Program-made: the position numbers and the translations under genes | Source of the DNA: Oikopleura dioica | Taxonomy: Eukaryota > Chordata > Appendicularia > Copelata > Oikopleuridae | DNA length: 64,000 bases | Assembly: GCA_907165135.1 (NCBI GenBank) | Contig: OU015568.1 | Location: forward strand, 14,082,501-14,146,500 | Reading direction: 5' to 3' | Shown: one piece after another, positions 1 through 13,134 of the stretch | Numbering within the stretch: the first letter of the stretch is position 1 | How the letters are laid out: every line of letters begins with the position of its first letter | The notes under the pieces: model-generated | What the model saw: only the letters and a program-made list of their open reading frames with translations | The model's database searches: none | Told to the model about the DNA's origin: nothing

Positions 1-2219
1 CAGGAAATCGAACAGCTGCATTTGGTGTCGTATGAAAGCAAGGAGCTGGCAGATAGACTCGGCGTTTTGGAAAATCAGCTTCAAGCGCAGGTTTGGGACT
101 TTTCCACGGAAAAATTAATAGTAATTTTTCATTCAAGACATCAAAAATGGAACTTGAAAAGAACGATTTCGAGAAGACACGGCAAGAACTTGAAGTGCGA
201 GTCCAAACATTAACTCTTCAAAATGAAGAACTGCTCAAATCTCAGCAACCCAGCTCGACGCCTGTAGATCCAGTATTACAATCGAAATTGATTGAGTTGC
301 AAAGTCAGAACCAGTTCTTCGAGGGAAAGATTAATGAGCTCACTGACCTCATTGATTCGCAAAAGGCGCAAATAAGCTACATCAACGATGAAAAGAACAA
401 CATTCAAGATGAACTTGCCCAATTATCCGCTGCCAAGGCCGCGGCTGATCAGTAAGCATATTTTGAAAGAACAGTTTATTAAAATGTTTTAATTAAGATT
501 GCTGAGCTCGCAGCATGCAGAAATTGTACGGCTCAGCGACGAACAGACGGAGAATGCGGAATTCATGGATGAACGTGAACTGTTAACGCGAAAGCTTGCA
601 GAACAAAATGATATCCTCGTCAAACTTCAATATGCCATCACTTCAGAAATTGGCCAAGACTTACAGTCTGACTCTAGGTGAAAGTCTTTCTTGATTTCAA
701 TTGTTGAATAATCATTTAGTTTCCGCGATGATCCCTCTTCGCCAATAATTGATCGAATTCAAGCAGCTATTTCGGCATATTTCCGTCACCAGCAAAACAC
801 CACGATTGAGCTGGAATCTGCAACTGAGAGTCTCAAAAAATTAACTCTAGAGCGTGACCGAATCCAAAAAGAATACCGCGAAGTTTCTGAACAACTGGTA
901 GATCTCCAAAAAGAACGCGAGTCTTCGGGCGGTCAGTTCATCCCTTCGCAACGAGATTATTTCTACTCTGAGTCTTCGCAAGGAAATCAAGGAGACGCTG
1001 GATTTAGTGAGGCTTTAGAAGAAGCGATCCACCATGAACGACAGAAATTTATCGGCGAGAAAGAATCTCTTCAGCATCGAGTCAAATCGTTAGAAGCACA
1101 AGTCAACAACCTTGAAAACTTACTCGAAGAAGCGGACAAAGAACAAAGTCGAAATCAATCACAAAATCAGTCGTATTCAAACAATATTCATTACGAGCAG
1201 CAGAAGCAAGAAAATATAAATTCTAATAACAACAACTTTTACTCACATCAAGAACCCCAAGAAAACAACAATAAAAATCAGCCCGAGGAAATTCAGAGTT
1301 TCAGAGGATTTGAAGATGCTCCAAGTTCAAACTTTTTCACTCCTGATACAAACCCCGAGCTCAAGGACAATCAATTCGATAGCTTCGAAGAGCAGGATAC
1401 CTCAACTGTTCAAAGTTTCTTTAAGCCCACCGACGAACCTCCGCAAGAAATTGCTCCGACTCAACAACCGACCGATAGTTTTGCTGAAACAACTGCGGAA
1501 CAGCCCAATTTCTTTACTCCAAATGTCGACTCCAGTCATCAAGAGACTCAACAATTCGAGTCATCGCACGCTCCAGCGCAAACAGTTTTCACACCGGCTG
1601 AAAATGTCAAAAAAGAACTCCAAGGATCAAGCTTCTTTACTCCAAATGTCGAAGAACCGTCTATGCCGGCATTTTCACAAGCTCCTGAAACTGTTGAAAA
1701 CAGTTTTTTCCCGAGTCAATCCGAAAATAATACCGGAAATTTCTTCGTCCCTAACTCTAGCGATCAAGACAAATTAAACAACAACTTCATCCAAGAACCA
1801 GCTGCAGCGCAATTTCACCCAGTCACTGATAGCTTCCACGAAAATCAAAATACACCGAGTTTTTTTACGCCAACCATGGAAACACCACCATCTGTTCAAC
1901 CAACCGAGCCTCCCAGCTTCTTTGTTCCGAATTCCGCTCAAGAACCGGCCGCTCCCCCTCCTCAAGAAAATTTCAGCGGATTCCTGAGCTTTCCGGAAGA
2001 ACAGACTTCTCAAGACCAAATGAGTTTCTTCAAACCAAACGTTGAACAATCTTTTGATGCTCAAGGTCAAAATCAATCATCGGCATTCGATAGTTTCTCC
2101 GAATCAACTCCTCAAAATTCTAATTCTATGGTAAATAATAAGCGTTTACTTGAAAAGTAAAATATTTTTAGGTCGAAGAAGAAAGCAGTTTCAGTTCGGC
2201 AAGCAAATTCTTTAGCTAA
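1..2219 (+). CDS. Coiled-coil protein with C-terminal FF-x-P repeats (5' partial)
   Basis: The gene runs off the left edge. Exons 1-90, 138-451, 498-677, 720-2130 and 2172-2219 join in one frame (introns 41-47 bp, all GT-AG) and give about 680 residues ending in ASKFFS and TAA. The first ~350 residues are Glu/Gln/Lys/Leu-rich heptad-like coiled coil. The rest is Gln/Ser/Pro/Asn-rich, disordered, and carries about ten copies of a short motif around SFFTPN, SFFVPN or SFFKP, spaced roughly 20-35 residues, interleaved with DSF. The last intron is needed to reach the final exon, because reading straight through stops at 2160. No catalytic domain or membrane segment is visible. The layout resembles trafficking or golgin-type scaffolds in general form only, and I do not recognise the family. 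The missing N terminus may hold the diagnostic domain. Confidence 0.85.
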
Positions 2220-2555
2220 CATGTTAGATTAAAATTATTGTCTTCTCAAAGCTTCAAAAAACCTTCCATCCCTTTCGAACAAATGCTCAAATTTTCCCTG
2301 TGCAAAATTATTTATACATATAAAAATAGAAAAAAAAAGATTAAAGCGTTCTTACTGAATTTGTTGGCAAGCGAGGTGTCGATAAGCCTCTGTGGGATGG
2401 CTTTCCTTTCGTTAGTTTAGTTCTGATAGCGAGAAACAAACTTAACCTATTATGCATGTTCGGATTAAATGCAGAGATAAAACAATAGAAGAGGATGCAG
2501 CTCATTTTCAACGATTGTCAAAATGTAAAAATTCGTCTAAAACGCTGAAATCATA

Positions 2556-4417
2556 ATGTTCAGTTTTGAGCTTGTGCGTTTCAAAGCAGAAGGAAACAAA
2601 ATGGAAAATTCTTCATTTCCCGCATCTTTTATCAGAATCGTTCCAGAATGTCTTTCATCGGAGCCCAGGAGACTTGAAACGGGTCGAAACATCATTCAAA
2701 TAACCGATTTTATGCAAAAATATTGACCTAAGAAAGTAGACGTTCTCAGAAGCTGTCAGGTGTTTGATGCTTCTCCAATGTCTGCCGCGAGATCAAGATT
2801 ATTTCGCAGAGTACGAAGAGCTCTTGTTGAACGTACTACCAAAACTTATCGATGCAGCCAGTTTTGATGAAGTGGTTCTGGCAGACCATGTTCTAGCGCT
2901 TTCCTGCCTGCATTATCCTGATTTGGATTTGACATAAAAACTTCCTGAAATGCAGGTTTTCAAAAATATCTCATTTTAAAATCCAATAGAAAAGAAGCTC
3001 AACGAATAATCGAGCAATTGATGGAAGGCTACAACAGAGAAGAATTCATGGCAATTTTTGGACTATTCCTCGGAGAAACGATCGATTTTCGAAAACTCAT
3101 CGACCAGCCAGAGCTATTTGCCTCGTCCATACTCACGACGAAAATCAGAAACACGTTCTCAAACACAACTTTAACAAATTTACGCGCAAACAGTATTCTG
3201 GCAGAGCGTAAACATGTTAGACTAGTTGGGCAAAAAATAGTTGGGAACCAAATTTAGACTCAAATATCCCCTTGCATCGACCAACCAACAAGACCAACAG
3301 AATCATATCTATGAGTTCTACGAAATCATCAAAGAAATCGAGCTACAATATTTCGGAAGCTGCGTTCACATCTGGAACGATGTCAAAATCTCGTGGTCCA
3401 TTATCGAGTTTACAAGTGGTTACGAAACCAGTGGACGATTAGGGCGTTTGAGCAAAGACGGGTTAAATGATTTCGTGGGCTTGTGTGGAGGAATTCAAAG
3501 GATTTCAATTCCAAGAAGCGGATGGTACGAAATTTTTGCAAAAGGAGCGGACAATTATACCCATTCCATCAGGAACTGATCATGATTATGAGAATTATGA
3601 AATTGCTATCTACAGAAAATGAGCATTGAAAAGAGGAGATAGCGCGTGCGCAATATTCCACCTAGAAAAAGATGAGCCTATTGATGTCTTAGTGGGTCAA
3701 GCTGGCACCTCGCGGCTGAGAGGATCAGGAGGGACGTTCGTGACCGCTGGCGAGAATCCCGTCCCGCTGGTAATTGCCGGAGGCGCAGGCGCCGATTATA
3801 TGGGCAGATCATCCGATCAGAGTCAAGCCTCTCTAGCTCATTGCTCTTTCAACGATGGAGCCGGGTTTTTAAATTCAAAGGCTTCGGAGATCTTGCTCTT
3901 AGTCAGGCATTCCATCAGTTTAATAAATGAAGAGATATTTAACAAATTGTTTGGAATTCTCGCGAAAGAAAACGAATATCTAAACAACATCGATGCATTA
4001 GATTCAGGGTTCAAAATAAATCATTTAACGATAATGGAATTTTCCGGTAAGGCTTATTCCTTGCTTTAGTTGAACTCTTTAAAGCGCCTCAAAGCTACCT
4101 CGAAGGAGGCAAGGGATCACTAGGAGCTGGCGGCAGCGAAGGTGGTTTCGGTGGCGGAGGAGGCGTCAATGGAAATGGTGGTGGTGGTGGATACATCGGT
4201 GGGAAAGGAAGCGACAATTATGTTGATCCTGGTCAGAATGGAACATCATATATTGACAAAAAAGGAAGACAGCAAAAGTTCAATCCAGATTTGAGTTTGA
4301 TAGCATTATATTTTATAATCCTTCTCTTTAAAATCCCACTTTCACAACTCAAAAACAGACCATGTTCCGACGTGTCACGCTGGCCTTGTCCGCATCACTT
4401 TGATAAGTTGTGAATAA
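2556..4417 (+). CDS. ALK/LTK-type glycine-rich domain protein, no kinase; model uncertain or degenerate
   Basis: The 3' half carries the hallmarks of the glycine-rich domain of ALK/LTK receptors, in order: IPRSGWYEI (about 3510), IFHLEKDE and DVLVGQAG (3655-3705), PLVIAGGAGADY (3765-3800), GGFGGGGG and GGGGGYIGG (4140-4200), then a GTSYI segment. Exon 4295-4358 is spliced out in phase 1 to a last exon encoding HVPTCHAGLVRITLISC with TAA at 4415-4417, overlapped by AATAAA. No transmembrane segment or kinase follows. The 5' part (ATG 2556, exon to 2682, next exon from 2750) is Leu-rich and unrecognised. The middle does not close with GT-AG introns: an in-frame TAA lies near 2935, a GC donor fits at 3206-3257, no GT exists near 3550-3600, and one apparent intron is only 23 bp. 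Either several introns are non-canonical or the gene is decaying. The 335 bp between the previous gene and this ATG hold nothing I can name. Confidence 0.65.
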
Positions 4418-5409
4418 ATCATCTTTTTTAGATTTATGTTTTCGACCAGTTTCCTCGAGTTTCATTTACGCAAAACAATAAATCTAAGATCGCTTACAAA
4501 TAAAAGGTACCAAGCAGCGGCTTCAAAGAACATGGTTTATCTTTGAAAAAATAGGCATTCTGACGAATCATTCAAAGCGGGTAGTCTATCGCAAATCGGA
4601 ATAAGCTCATCACATTTAAAGCTCATATAAATCTGTCTGGCTTTGATATAAAATTGAATCATTTTTGATTCTCTAATTGATGGTACTCATCAAAACCGAG
4701 AGTGCGGATCAGCTGCTGTCATAAATGGTTCTTCAAAGTCGGAATTTTGGCTTCTCTCAAAACGATACATATTAAAGTCGTTAACGTTTTTTACCTACAG
4801 CTAATTGTCAATTAGACAGTACGACTTTTTCGAAATTCGTAATAATCGTCAACGATTTCGCATTTTTCTCAGCGACAGAGTGTCTTTCCATTAATTCTTA
4901 ACCTTCTTCGAAACTACAACCGACATTTGATGTAACTTCGACGCGTCTTATCCTGTCAAAAACATAGCCTTTTAGGATTTCCTCTGTCTCCTTCGAAATG
5001 TAACTTGTGGATTTACGGTCAATTTCTATGCTCAGACTTTATGTGGCGCCAATTTGGGCGGCAGCGGAAGCGAAAATCGCTCTGATCTTGCTTTTTATGG
5101 GGTCCTTGATGAAAAACACCTCTTTGGAGAGTTTCATTGAGCAATTTCAAAAGCACACACGAATAAAAGTATAAAAGTGAGTCTTATTTGCGGGTACTTT
5201 ATGGCTCGGCGGCCGCGCTTGAAGAATGACTGTAATTAGAGAAATCGAACAACAAGGCTTTTTCACGAATTAAAGTTGGTTTGAATGTATTTCGTTTATA
5301 TATTTGTACAATAAGGTTATAATACAGTGTGGAAGAAAATGGAAGAACGGAAGCGCCAAAATATCTGCGGCCAGTATAAATAATAGTAGTTTTTGTGAAA
5401 ACAGGGAAA
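4418..5409. other. Intergenic stretch, no gene seen
   Basis: About 990 bp between the ALK-like gene on the plus strand and the end of the minus-strand gene that follows. No ORF with consistent splice sites and no recognisable RNA gene were found. The two neighbours are convergent, so it should hold two 3' ends. Confidence 0.5.
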
Positions 5410-7195
5410 TCAAATCATGCCAAGAAGTTGAATGTTGTCATCACGAGGTGGGGCCAATCGTCGAATGCGTCGCTTCTTGGCCTCCTTGAGCGGGCTGCCG
5501 CTGGGCTTGTGCTGGCGGACGCGTCTTCGGCGGCTAATTTGTCGCTTATGATCCTCCGAGTCCGACTCTGATTCCGAAGATGTAATCGAGGTCACCGGGG
5601 AGGTCACATTGAGGTGAGACTTGTCCGACGAGTTCGTTGTCGACGAGTCAGAAAAGAACCACAAGTAGTTCCAGTCCAACTGGCCGTTTCGGTACTGTGG
5701 CACTTGTCCCTTGTAGACTTTCTTGATCTGTTGAGCAGTGGTGACGGGCTTGGGACCAGCGACGGGACTGTAGCAGGCGGGAATGTTGAGCGGCTGTGAG
5801 GGCGACTGATGAGCTGATTGAACTTGTTTCTTGACTTCGGAGATGACCTTCCGCCGCCGGCTTTGATGACGCGACTTTCTGGCGGCCTCGGCTGGGTCGA
5901 CGCGCTTTGACCTTCGCGATTTCCTCGTCGATTCGGGCGTCACGATCTTCTGACTCACGGGCGATCCGATGGTGATACCAGTAGGAGGAACTGCAGCTCG
6001 TCTAGCTTGTTTCTCAGTACTGCTTCCTTCAGTCATCTCTGTAAGTCGCTGGAGAGAGGCTTCGGCAATCATGTGAAGTGAAAAGTCCTCGGGCTGAGTG
6101 GGATTTTCAGACTCGGACATGATTTTCTGGATAATCTGGCTTTCCAACATTGCCTTATCTTTTTCGCTCTTGGTGAGCTCGGCCAGTGACACGCGCATTC
6201 TATTCAAGCCGCTTCCGGTTTTGGACTTGAGAGAGGAAAGGATCTTCTTGGCTAAGCCAGAGGACTTCTGATTCTTCATTCCTGGGTAAAGGAGATCCTC
6301 GATGTTTTGCGAAGTGTTTGAGATGTTTGGGATAATCGCCGGGTTGAGGAAATCAGGAGGCAGGATTTCGCTTTGTTTGGGGATCACAGGCGATTGTGGC
6401 TGCTCGGTGGGAAGCTTAGACGGCGATCCAGATGGAGTCGACGTGCGTGGAGCAGCAGTGGGTACTGGCGTCAATCGCTCATCGGAAGAGGAGTCGTTGG
6501 AGGAAGAAACGGGAGTGAGAGCACCGCTGGAATTGACGAGAACGGAGGAGACGCCAAGTCGCGGAAATCGCCGTCTGGGCTGGGGTACGGGCGGCGAAGA
6601 GCTGCTTGTTTGAGGAGTGGGGGTCGAAGCGTCGTCAGAATTGCCAGACGATTCTTCAATCGCCCGAGTTGGACTCATTGACGTGCCCAAACCGGAGTCG
6701 TTTGATGAGCATCGGTCAAGCCTGAATAATGTTGTTATGGAAAAATGCAAGAATAGTTGCGGAAAGGTGTGAAAACTAGCAGGTGGAAATATTTTTCGAG
6801 CGGCGCGAAAATGGAATGTTTAGAGTTTCAGAAAGGTTCTGTTATGAAAACCGCTGGGGTTAATCTAATTGTGTTGTGGGTCGTGGCCAAAGCTGTTAGA
6901 GGGGAATTCCGAAGTATATTTTCACTGCTTACCGAGTCAGGTCCTCCTTGAGTTCCTTGAAGGGGAGAGTTTGGATTTCCGTAAAAGAGGCTTTAGGCGG
7001 CAAGCTGGTCTGTGGAGAGGTGTGGTAGGTGAAATAGTCGTGGACAGTTTCTGAGCCCGAGTTGATGTCATCGAGGTATTCAAGCTGCTTGTCGAGCGCT
7101 GCTTCCGCCGACCTCAACTCTTCTTCGTGATATCTGAGTTCAGCTTGAGTCGGAGGAGGCATTGACCCTCGCGCGTCCAGGATTTCGTCTTCCAT
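5410..7195 (-). CDS. Disordered Ser/Pro-rich protein, unknown function
   Basis: Two exons, 7195-6933 and 6721-5410, join in phase (donor GTAAGC, acceptor ATTCAG) to a protein of about 524 residues. The first ~50 residues include a short Glu/Ala/Leu helix-like stretch (ELRYHEEELRSAEAALDKQL). Then comes DSGLGTSMSP, a Ser/Pro/Thr-rich low-complexity region, a Lys-rich LAKKILSSLKSK segment, and several basic clusters of NLS type (KSRRSKR, SRRRRVRQH, KKRRIRRL), so nuclear location is plausible. The ATG lies 14 bp after a good acceptor (CCTTCAG, boundary at 7210/7209) with no convincing upstream exon, which would suit a spliced-leader acceptor. No known domain recognised. The large plus-strand ORFs over the same region are shadows of it. 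Confidence 0.75.
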
Positions 7196-7215
7196 TGGAA
7201 CCTCGTAACCTGAAG

Positions 7216-10200
7216 GAAATGGTTATGCTACGTCCGGATATGAGCATTTTTATAGCATTTTATGGGTGTCAACGGCACTCGAGAGGGGTGTAAGGTTATA
7301 GCCTCTTATGTCTATTGCAAAAATGCGAAAGAATGCCTTTGTCTTTGTCTTGTGCCCAAATACTAGAAGGGGCGGCCTCGCAAGTGTCCGATTCCCACTT
7401 GACGCCCGCTGAGTGTGCCCAAATCCGGCAAGGCCAATTAGGAAGTGAAATATACATCCAAAGGTCGCCTACTTGAGTGAAACTAATCAACATAAATGGA
7501 CACTTCTTTGATGAACAAACACATGGCCTATGGGAAAAGGGTTGATGATGTCCTCTGAGAGGTCACGAACGCTTTGATAAATTAACGTCTAATAGGAGTG
7601 AAAGCCACAAGACGCCGCTACTTGTGGGAAGGGTAGACAACCGCTAACGGGCCGCATTTGCATACTGATGGGGAAAAATTTAGGTTAGGCCCTAAGCCCG
7701 TACGTCACGTGAGGCAGGGAGAGATAACCCGAAACGGAAATAACCTGTCACCTGACGGTGCCCGGCCCAAAATTCATCCCCTAAGAAACTCCCACTCTGT
7801 TGTGTGTTTTCGAACATTATTTTTATCGACGTGGACGAAAATTTTAAACATTTGCACGATAATGGTAATCAAACTTGGACGGACATTTTGCGAATTTGAC
7901 GAAATTTAGGGTTTTGGAAAAAATTAGGTGGCCAGCCGAGCGTGTGTTTAACCCCAGCCACGGCCCGGTTGGTAAACACTTGAGAAAAAGCGGACGAAAC
8001 CGGGTCACGCAAATCGAAATATTTACCAAAAACCAACACCGTAACTTATTTTTCCCATTGCCGACGAAAAAAAAGGTTGAATCTAAGGCTTACCGGTTTC
8101 GATTTGAAGGGATGAAACAAGTCGAGCAATTTCTTCGTTGTAATGTTCTAACGAAAGCATTTTTGTTGTTTTCTTTTTGTTTCTTTTTGACGTTTTCTGA
8201 GGTTGTTTTCTTGACGATCTCTGTTTCGGAAATGTTCAAGCTCTCATAATAACGAAAAGTGATTAATGTGAAGTGAAGGGTTGTTTCACAATCGAACTCG
8301 ATCTGAGTCCGATAAAATATGACAATTTTTTTAGAATGGAGCTGCGAGAAATAAGCGGGGAGTATGCGCCGGAGTAAGGGCGCGCCGGAGCTCGCTGCGC
8401 GCGACAACGAGGGCGCCCGCGTCTCATGGTTAGCCCCAAGTTGGTAGCTCGGGCTTGGTGCTGCGCGCGATCGAAATCGGCCACTGAGATTGAGGTCGCC
8501 TGGTCATGGATTCTTATCTGATAGTGATCAGGATTTTCGCAAGCAGGCCTGAAGAGCAGGTCCTTCCGAGTTGGAATTGTTTTGGATTAGGGAGGAATGT
8601 TACGCTTTTCCATCAAATCCGTTATCGTGGGATTTAGGATTTAGGGAGGGATGGGTTTCATGCTTTTGTGGATTCAGTCGTTAGTTTAGAAATGCAGGGA
8701 CTTTCCATCGATTTCACGAATAAAATACTTTCGGCTGCAGTAACTCAAATCTCATGAGAATTAAATTAGATAAAAATAAAAAAAAAACGGATAAGAGCGA
8801 TCATAAAGTTCCACATACCAGAAGTCTAAAAATAGATTATCTTATTTGTAATAATAAAAAGACAATTTTCGCGCAAATAATTACTGAGCCAGGTTCAAGA
8901 TTTGCGCCCTTTTGATGGGCCGATTTTCGGCGGAGAGCGGGGCGTTTGAGATTTTTAACACCTCTCAGACGAGCGAGGCTTCAAATAAAACTCGTCTAAT
9001 TTTCGGCATCGTGAAAAACGATGTCCAATTCATTCGTAAAAGATGAACTACTGTATGGCAGCATTGAACCTGCCCACTGATTTTGGATTCTTGTGATTCA
9101 CGGTAAATGGTGATTATGCAGAGTAAGAGTCATTCTTTTTGACGAAAGGGGTTAAGAACCTCCCTTTGCCATAAAATATTATGAAAAGTAACTTTCGAAA
9201 ATGTTATTTTTGCGTGGTGAAATTAGGCCATCATCACCTAGTTTGCCATTCTTGGCGATTTTCAGTAGGGGATCACGACTCGGTGGGAGTTCGCCACTCA
9301 CACTCGCCCGAATCCAACTGGGGAGCAAAAGTGATTCTTTCTGTGTGTTTGGACAGTTGCCAGAGTGTGGACAGAGGATATTCATGCTTCATTATTCTAA
9401 TCTGATTTGGCAAAAAATTTTCAAATACGGAACCAAGCTCTTTCTCATTGTTTGGCTGCTCGCGTTTCCTGTTTATTCCTCCTCCATCTCAGGTGCTCTA
9501 ATTTGGATCTTGCAGCCGGCTCTCTTTTCCTCAACAAATTGCAGAATTAGTAAAGAAGGAAGAGAATGAAGTAAGAGCTGCGTGGAATTTATTTACAATA
9601 TAGATTTTTTCGGCGGTGTTTATTGTTTAATGGTTTTAGAAAAAAATCCCTCCGAGAAATTATGAAAACAGGGGCTTTGAACTGAAGGGACTGACCTTTT
9701 TAACTTTCGCGTTCACTTCCGGGCTGTGTCACTTGGACGGTGCTGAGGCACACGTGATTTACGCAGGACCGGCCGCCTGTTGGCAGACAGGGGAAGTACT
9801 TATCTCGGGCCAGAGTCGAGCTTTGATGTGACCTCCTGGGGAAAATCGGCCCTCATTTGCCCGGATTACGGTCAAGCGCTGAAAGTTGCCTCTGAAGAAC
9901 CCGTTAACAAATTTTATGCTCAATTACTTTTTCCTCTAAAGTTAATTTCATCAAGAAATAAGGGGCTCATACCGTTTATGACGCCTTTCTTTGAACTGGA
10001 ACTAGTACAGTTACCCCCTTAATTTGCCGCTACCCCGGTCTGAAGAAAATCTCCTTCTTCAGAAAAAGGCAATTCTCACATATATCAATACTGGGAAATA
10101 TACGAATTTCCTCAGCTGTATGTGTGGTAGAGCTCGATTATTGTAATTTTATGATGTGCCAATGGGTCGATATAAAAAGATTTTCTTGGCAGATCGGCGA

Positions 10201-13052
10201 ATTCATCTTGGCTGGGCGATTTTGCATCGATTTATGGCGCTCAGCTGAGTGATTGAATTCGGATACTTGGAGCACAGGACTGATCAATTGATTAGCAATC
10301 GTAAAATTCCATCTTTTTCATAATTTTTAGATAGATGGCATTCTTTTTTTTATGGGCCACAGTAGTTTAGGAAGTAGATTTCTTTTCGTGACAAGATTGA
10401 AAGAACCAAAAAAGGGGATGAAAATATACGACACTTGGGAAGAAACAAAAGGTGCGAGAGCGGCCATCATAATTGTTTTGAATAAAAAGCCCTTTAGAAA
10501 AACCTATTTGTTTTTTGATTGCGAATTGTTTATCTGGCCATTTGGGACTTCCGCCCTTTCTGTCAAATCTAGGAAATTGGAATCTGTCGTCGCTTTTTCT
10601 TTGTCGCTTTCAAATTCCTCGAATTCGAATAGTTCGCGCATGAGCGTGAAATTCGTCCCCTTCCACGCATACTTCCTAAAGCAAAGTCCCAGGTGACACT
10701 CTAGAAAGTGGAAAATTGAGCCGGAAAATTGTCATTCAGCCTTTTGAATCTGCTAATGAGCAAATTCTATGGGCGAGGTTGGGGGTCCATTTTTAAATGA
10801 GGGTTGATTCGCAAGTTCTATTCAGCAAGTGTCACGTGGGGTGATTTTTCAGAATGAGCTGGATATCAATTGATTGCTTCATTAACTCGTTTTGCTGAGC
10901 TTCTTTTTCTTCTCGCGTTTTCTAATTTTTAATGCTAGCTTTTATCAGGTGCCCAGCCGAGTCTACGTAATATTTGCACGAGCAAAGTGCCTTGCTCAAG
11001 CGAATTCTAGCTCAAGCGAAAAGTTCATCTTGCTGACCTCAACGGAAAGTTTAAAGAAGTTGAGTATCTGAAAAGTTGAAATTCTGGGCCTCGGAAAAAA
11101 GATGCTCCATTCTTTTTGGTCCTTAAATCCATCCAGAGAAAAGGCACTGGACGTGTTCCAGTGTTCATTTGTTTAAAACGCGTCATAAAAAAGCTCATAA
11201 TTAACTTTTTCACGCGCGGATTTTGTAACTCTTTAAAATGACGTTGATTCGGGATTGCCTCTTTTGATCTGCGTAATTTTAAAAGTAAATTTTCTTTCTA
11301 TCGATTTGGATTACTGTAGTAGCTTTTGGTGATCCAGGGTTAAGTCTGCGAGCTGATCCAAAATCAATGCTGAGTTAGATTCTTTAGGTACTTGTTTCCG
11401 ATAATTCTCACTGTAGCTCGCCAGTTGACACGATTTATTGGCTTCTGGCCGACCTTCTGACCCAATGTTCGATGTGTGACTCGTTCGTCTGGGGCAATTT
11501 GGGCCGCTGCCCTAGGGCAAGTTTCCAAATTGAAGCCAAGTCTGAGTCCTGATTTATGAAACAAATAACTTAGCCTGGGCAAACGAGTGTCAGTTGTGAC
11601 ATCAAGCACGATCCGGGTGGCGGGGCTCCAACGGCGCATTTACAGTAGCAAATTATTGAATCTACAGTTAGATCAACAAACAGTTGCGGGGATAAACTTT
11701 AAGCCCTTTGATTTGCTCAGCTATTTCCGATTGATCGACACTGTAAGTTTCTCTTACAGACGGTTCTTGCCTTGGATCAAGTTTAAAACTAAGATTATCT
11801 TCTTTTAGGGTTGTATTTCGACCATTTTTAGGAAAAAAATATGGGCCTTTGTCGATTTCGTAAGAAACAATGGTTGAAAGTTTAGACTTGTAAATAAGTT
11901 GGAATGATGTTATTTTTGTTGATACAAGAGCATTTCCCTGAGAACTGTCTTGTGTAGGTCAATGGAACAAAAGCTGCATGAACATGAAAAACAAGAATGG
12001 AACACTAGAATGGAACTGTTCCTCTTTTGAGCAGCTGTGTTTGGATCGCTTCTGGACAAGTTCAACTGGCTTGCGTTGAACAGGTGCTTGGTTAAGGGAG
12101 TTGCTCCTCTTTTGTGGCCCCTTCTTTTTCCCGTGCTCGTTAGAGCGTGCCAAAGTCAACGCAGCGTCGATCGCCTGTTCTGATTACGTAAGCGTGACCG
12201 AGCACACGTGACCTTGAATGCGAAAATCAAGAATACAATGTGAATGGAACATGTACCCTCGATTTAATACTTTCAAACTTTTTCACGCTCAGGTGGCCAG
12301 CTTTACCCGCGATACGCGTTACCCATGATCAGTTATCGTGGGAGATAGTTACGCGTAAATATTTATACATAAAATGAACGTTTTTATGGACCTATAAAAT
12401 TTACTTTCGTTCCCACTCTCCCAGTACCAGACATCTTCCCGAGGGTTTTCAGCCGATCTTGGACCTTCGATGACGATTTTTGCCGACAATTTTGGGTTTT
12501 AGGACACTTGATTAGGTGATTGAGTGTATTGCGTGTCAACCCTTGAGAGTCCGGTCAAGAATAGAACCCTTGTGTACCCATAGTCCATGGAAGACCACAG
12601 AAAGAATCTCACTAATCCGTCTCAGCTGGGATCATCAGCCGAGGGTCAAAACTGGAGATTATCCACTTGGCAAGTTTGCGCGCGAGTTTGTTGCCTTGGG
12701 AAGCCAACAGCTGGAGGGTATTTTACCTTTTCCGTATGGACAAATTGAGTATTTTGGGATAAGCTCCCCCTCGAACATTGATAAGCAAACGGCTTATGGG
12801 AAAACGACGGGCTTTCCCAGGTCCTGCCAGCTGGATTCTAGTTTTTTTTAGAGAGAAGGGCTTTTATAGATAAAGGCTTTCGAGTTGCTTTTATCGGGCC
12901 GCGAGATACTTAGCTACAGTAACGAACATAAATAAGATCGATCCTTTTTTTTTTGCTTTTTCATTCCCCTAATAGGGGATGGATAATCGAGGAAGAGGAA
13001 AATTTACGAATCTTATGTACTCATGATGTCTTCCCGAGAGACGCTCATCAGA
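7216..13052. other. Gene-poor region, left part
   Basis: About 5.8 kb with no ORF that shows exon structure, biased codon use or a recognisable domain. A GC-rich patch near 8340-8480 stands out from the AT-rich surroundings. I see no long inverted or tandem repeats. It could hold regulatory DNA or non-coding transcripts, but nothing in the sequence proves either. Confidence 0.5.
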
Positions 13053-13125
13053 GCCCGGTTAGCTCAGTCGGTAGAGCGTTGGACTTTTAATCCAACGGTC
13101 GTGGGTTCGAGTCCCACATCGGGCG
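13053..13125 (+). tRNA. tRNA-Lys (anticodon TTT)
   Basis: A 73-base cloverleaf without intron. The acceptor stem GCCCGGT pairs with ATCGGGC, with one G-T pair, followed by discriminator G. The D arm holds TAGCTCAGTCGG, which is also the internal A box. The anticodon stem TTGGA/TCCAA closes the loop CTTTTAA with anticodon TTT. The T arm GTGGG/CCCAC closes TTCGAGT, and GGTTCGAGTCC is the B box. CCA is not encoded, as usual in eukaryotes. All conserved bases are present, so it looks functional. Confidence 0.97.
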
Positions 13126-13129
13126 CAGC

Positions 13130-13134
13130 TTTTT
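13130..13134 (+). terminator. Pol III terminator of the tRNA
   Basis: A run of five T starts five bases after the tRNA discriminator base, the usual position and form of an RNA polymerase III stop signal. Confidence 0.8.

Noticed and set aside
6302-6681. Two plus-strand ORFs of ~100 codons
   Set aside because: Antisense shadows of the Ser/Pro-rich minus-strand exon.
9201-9569. 122-codon plus-strand ORF with a hydrophobic stretch in the gene-poor region
   Set aside because: No codon bias, no splice context, overlapping ORFs in other frames of similar length, no recognisable domain.
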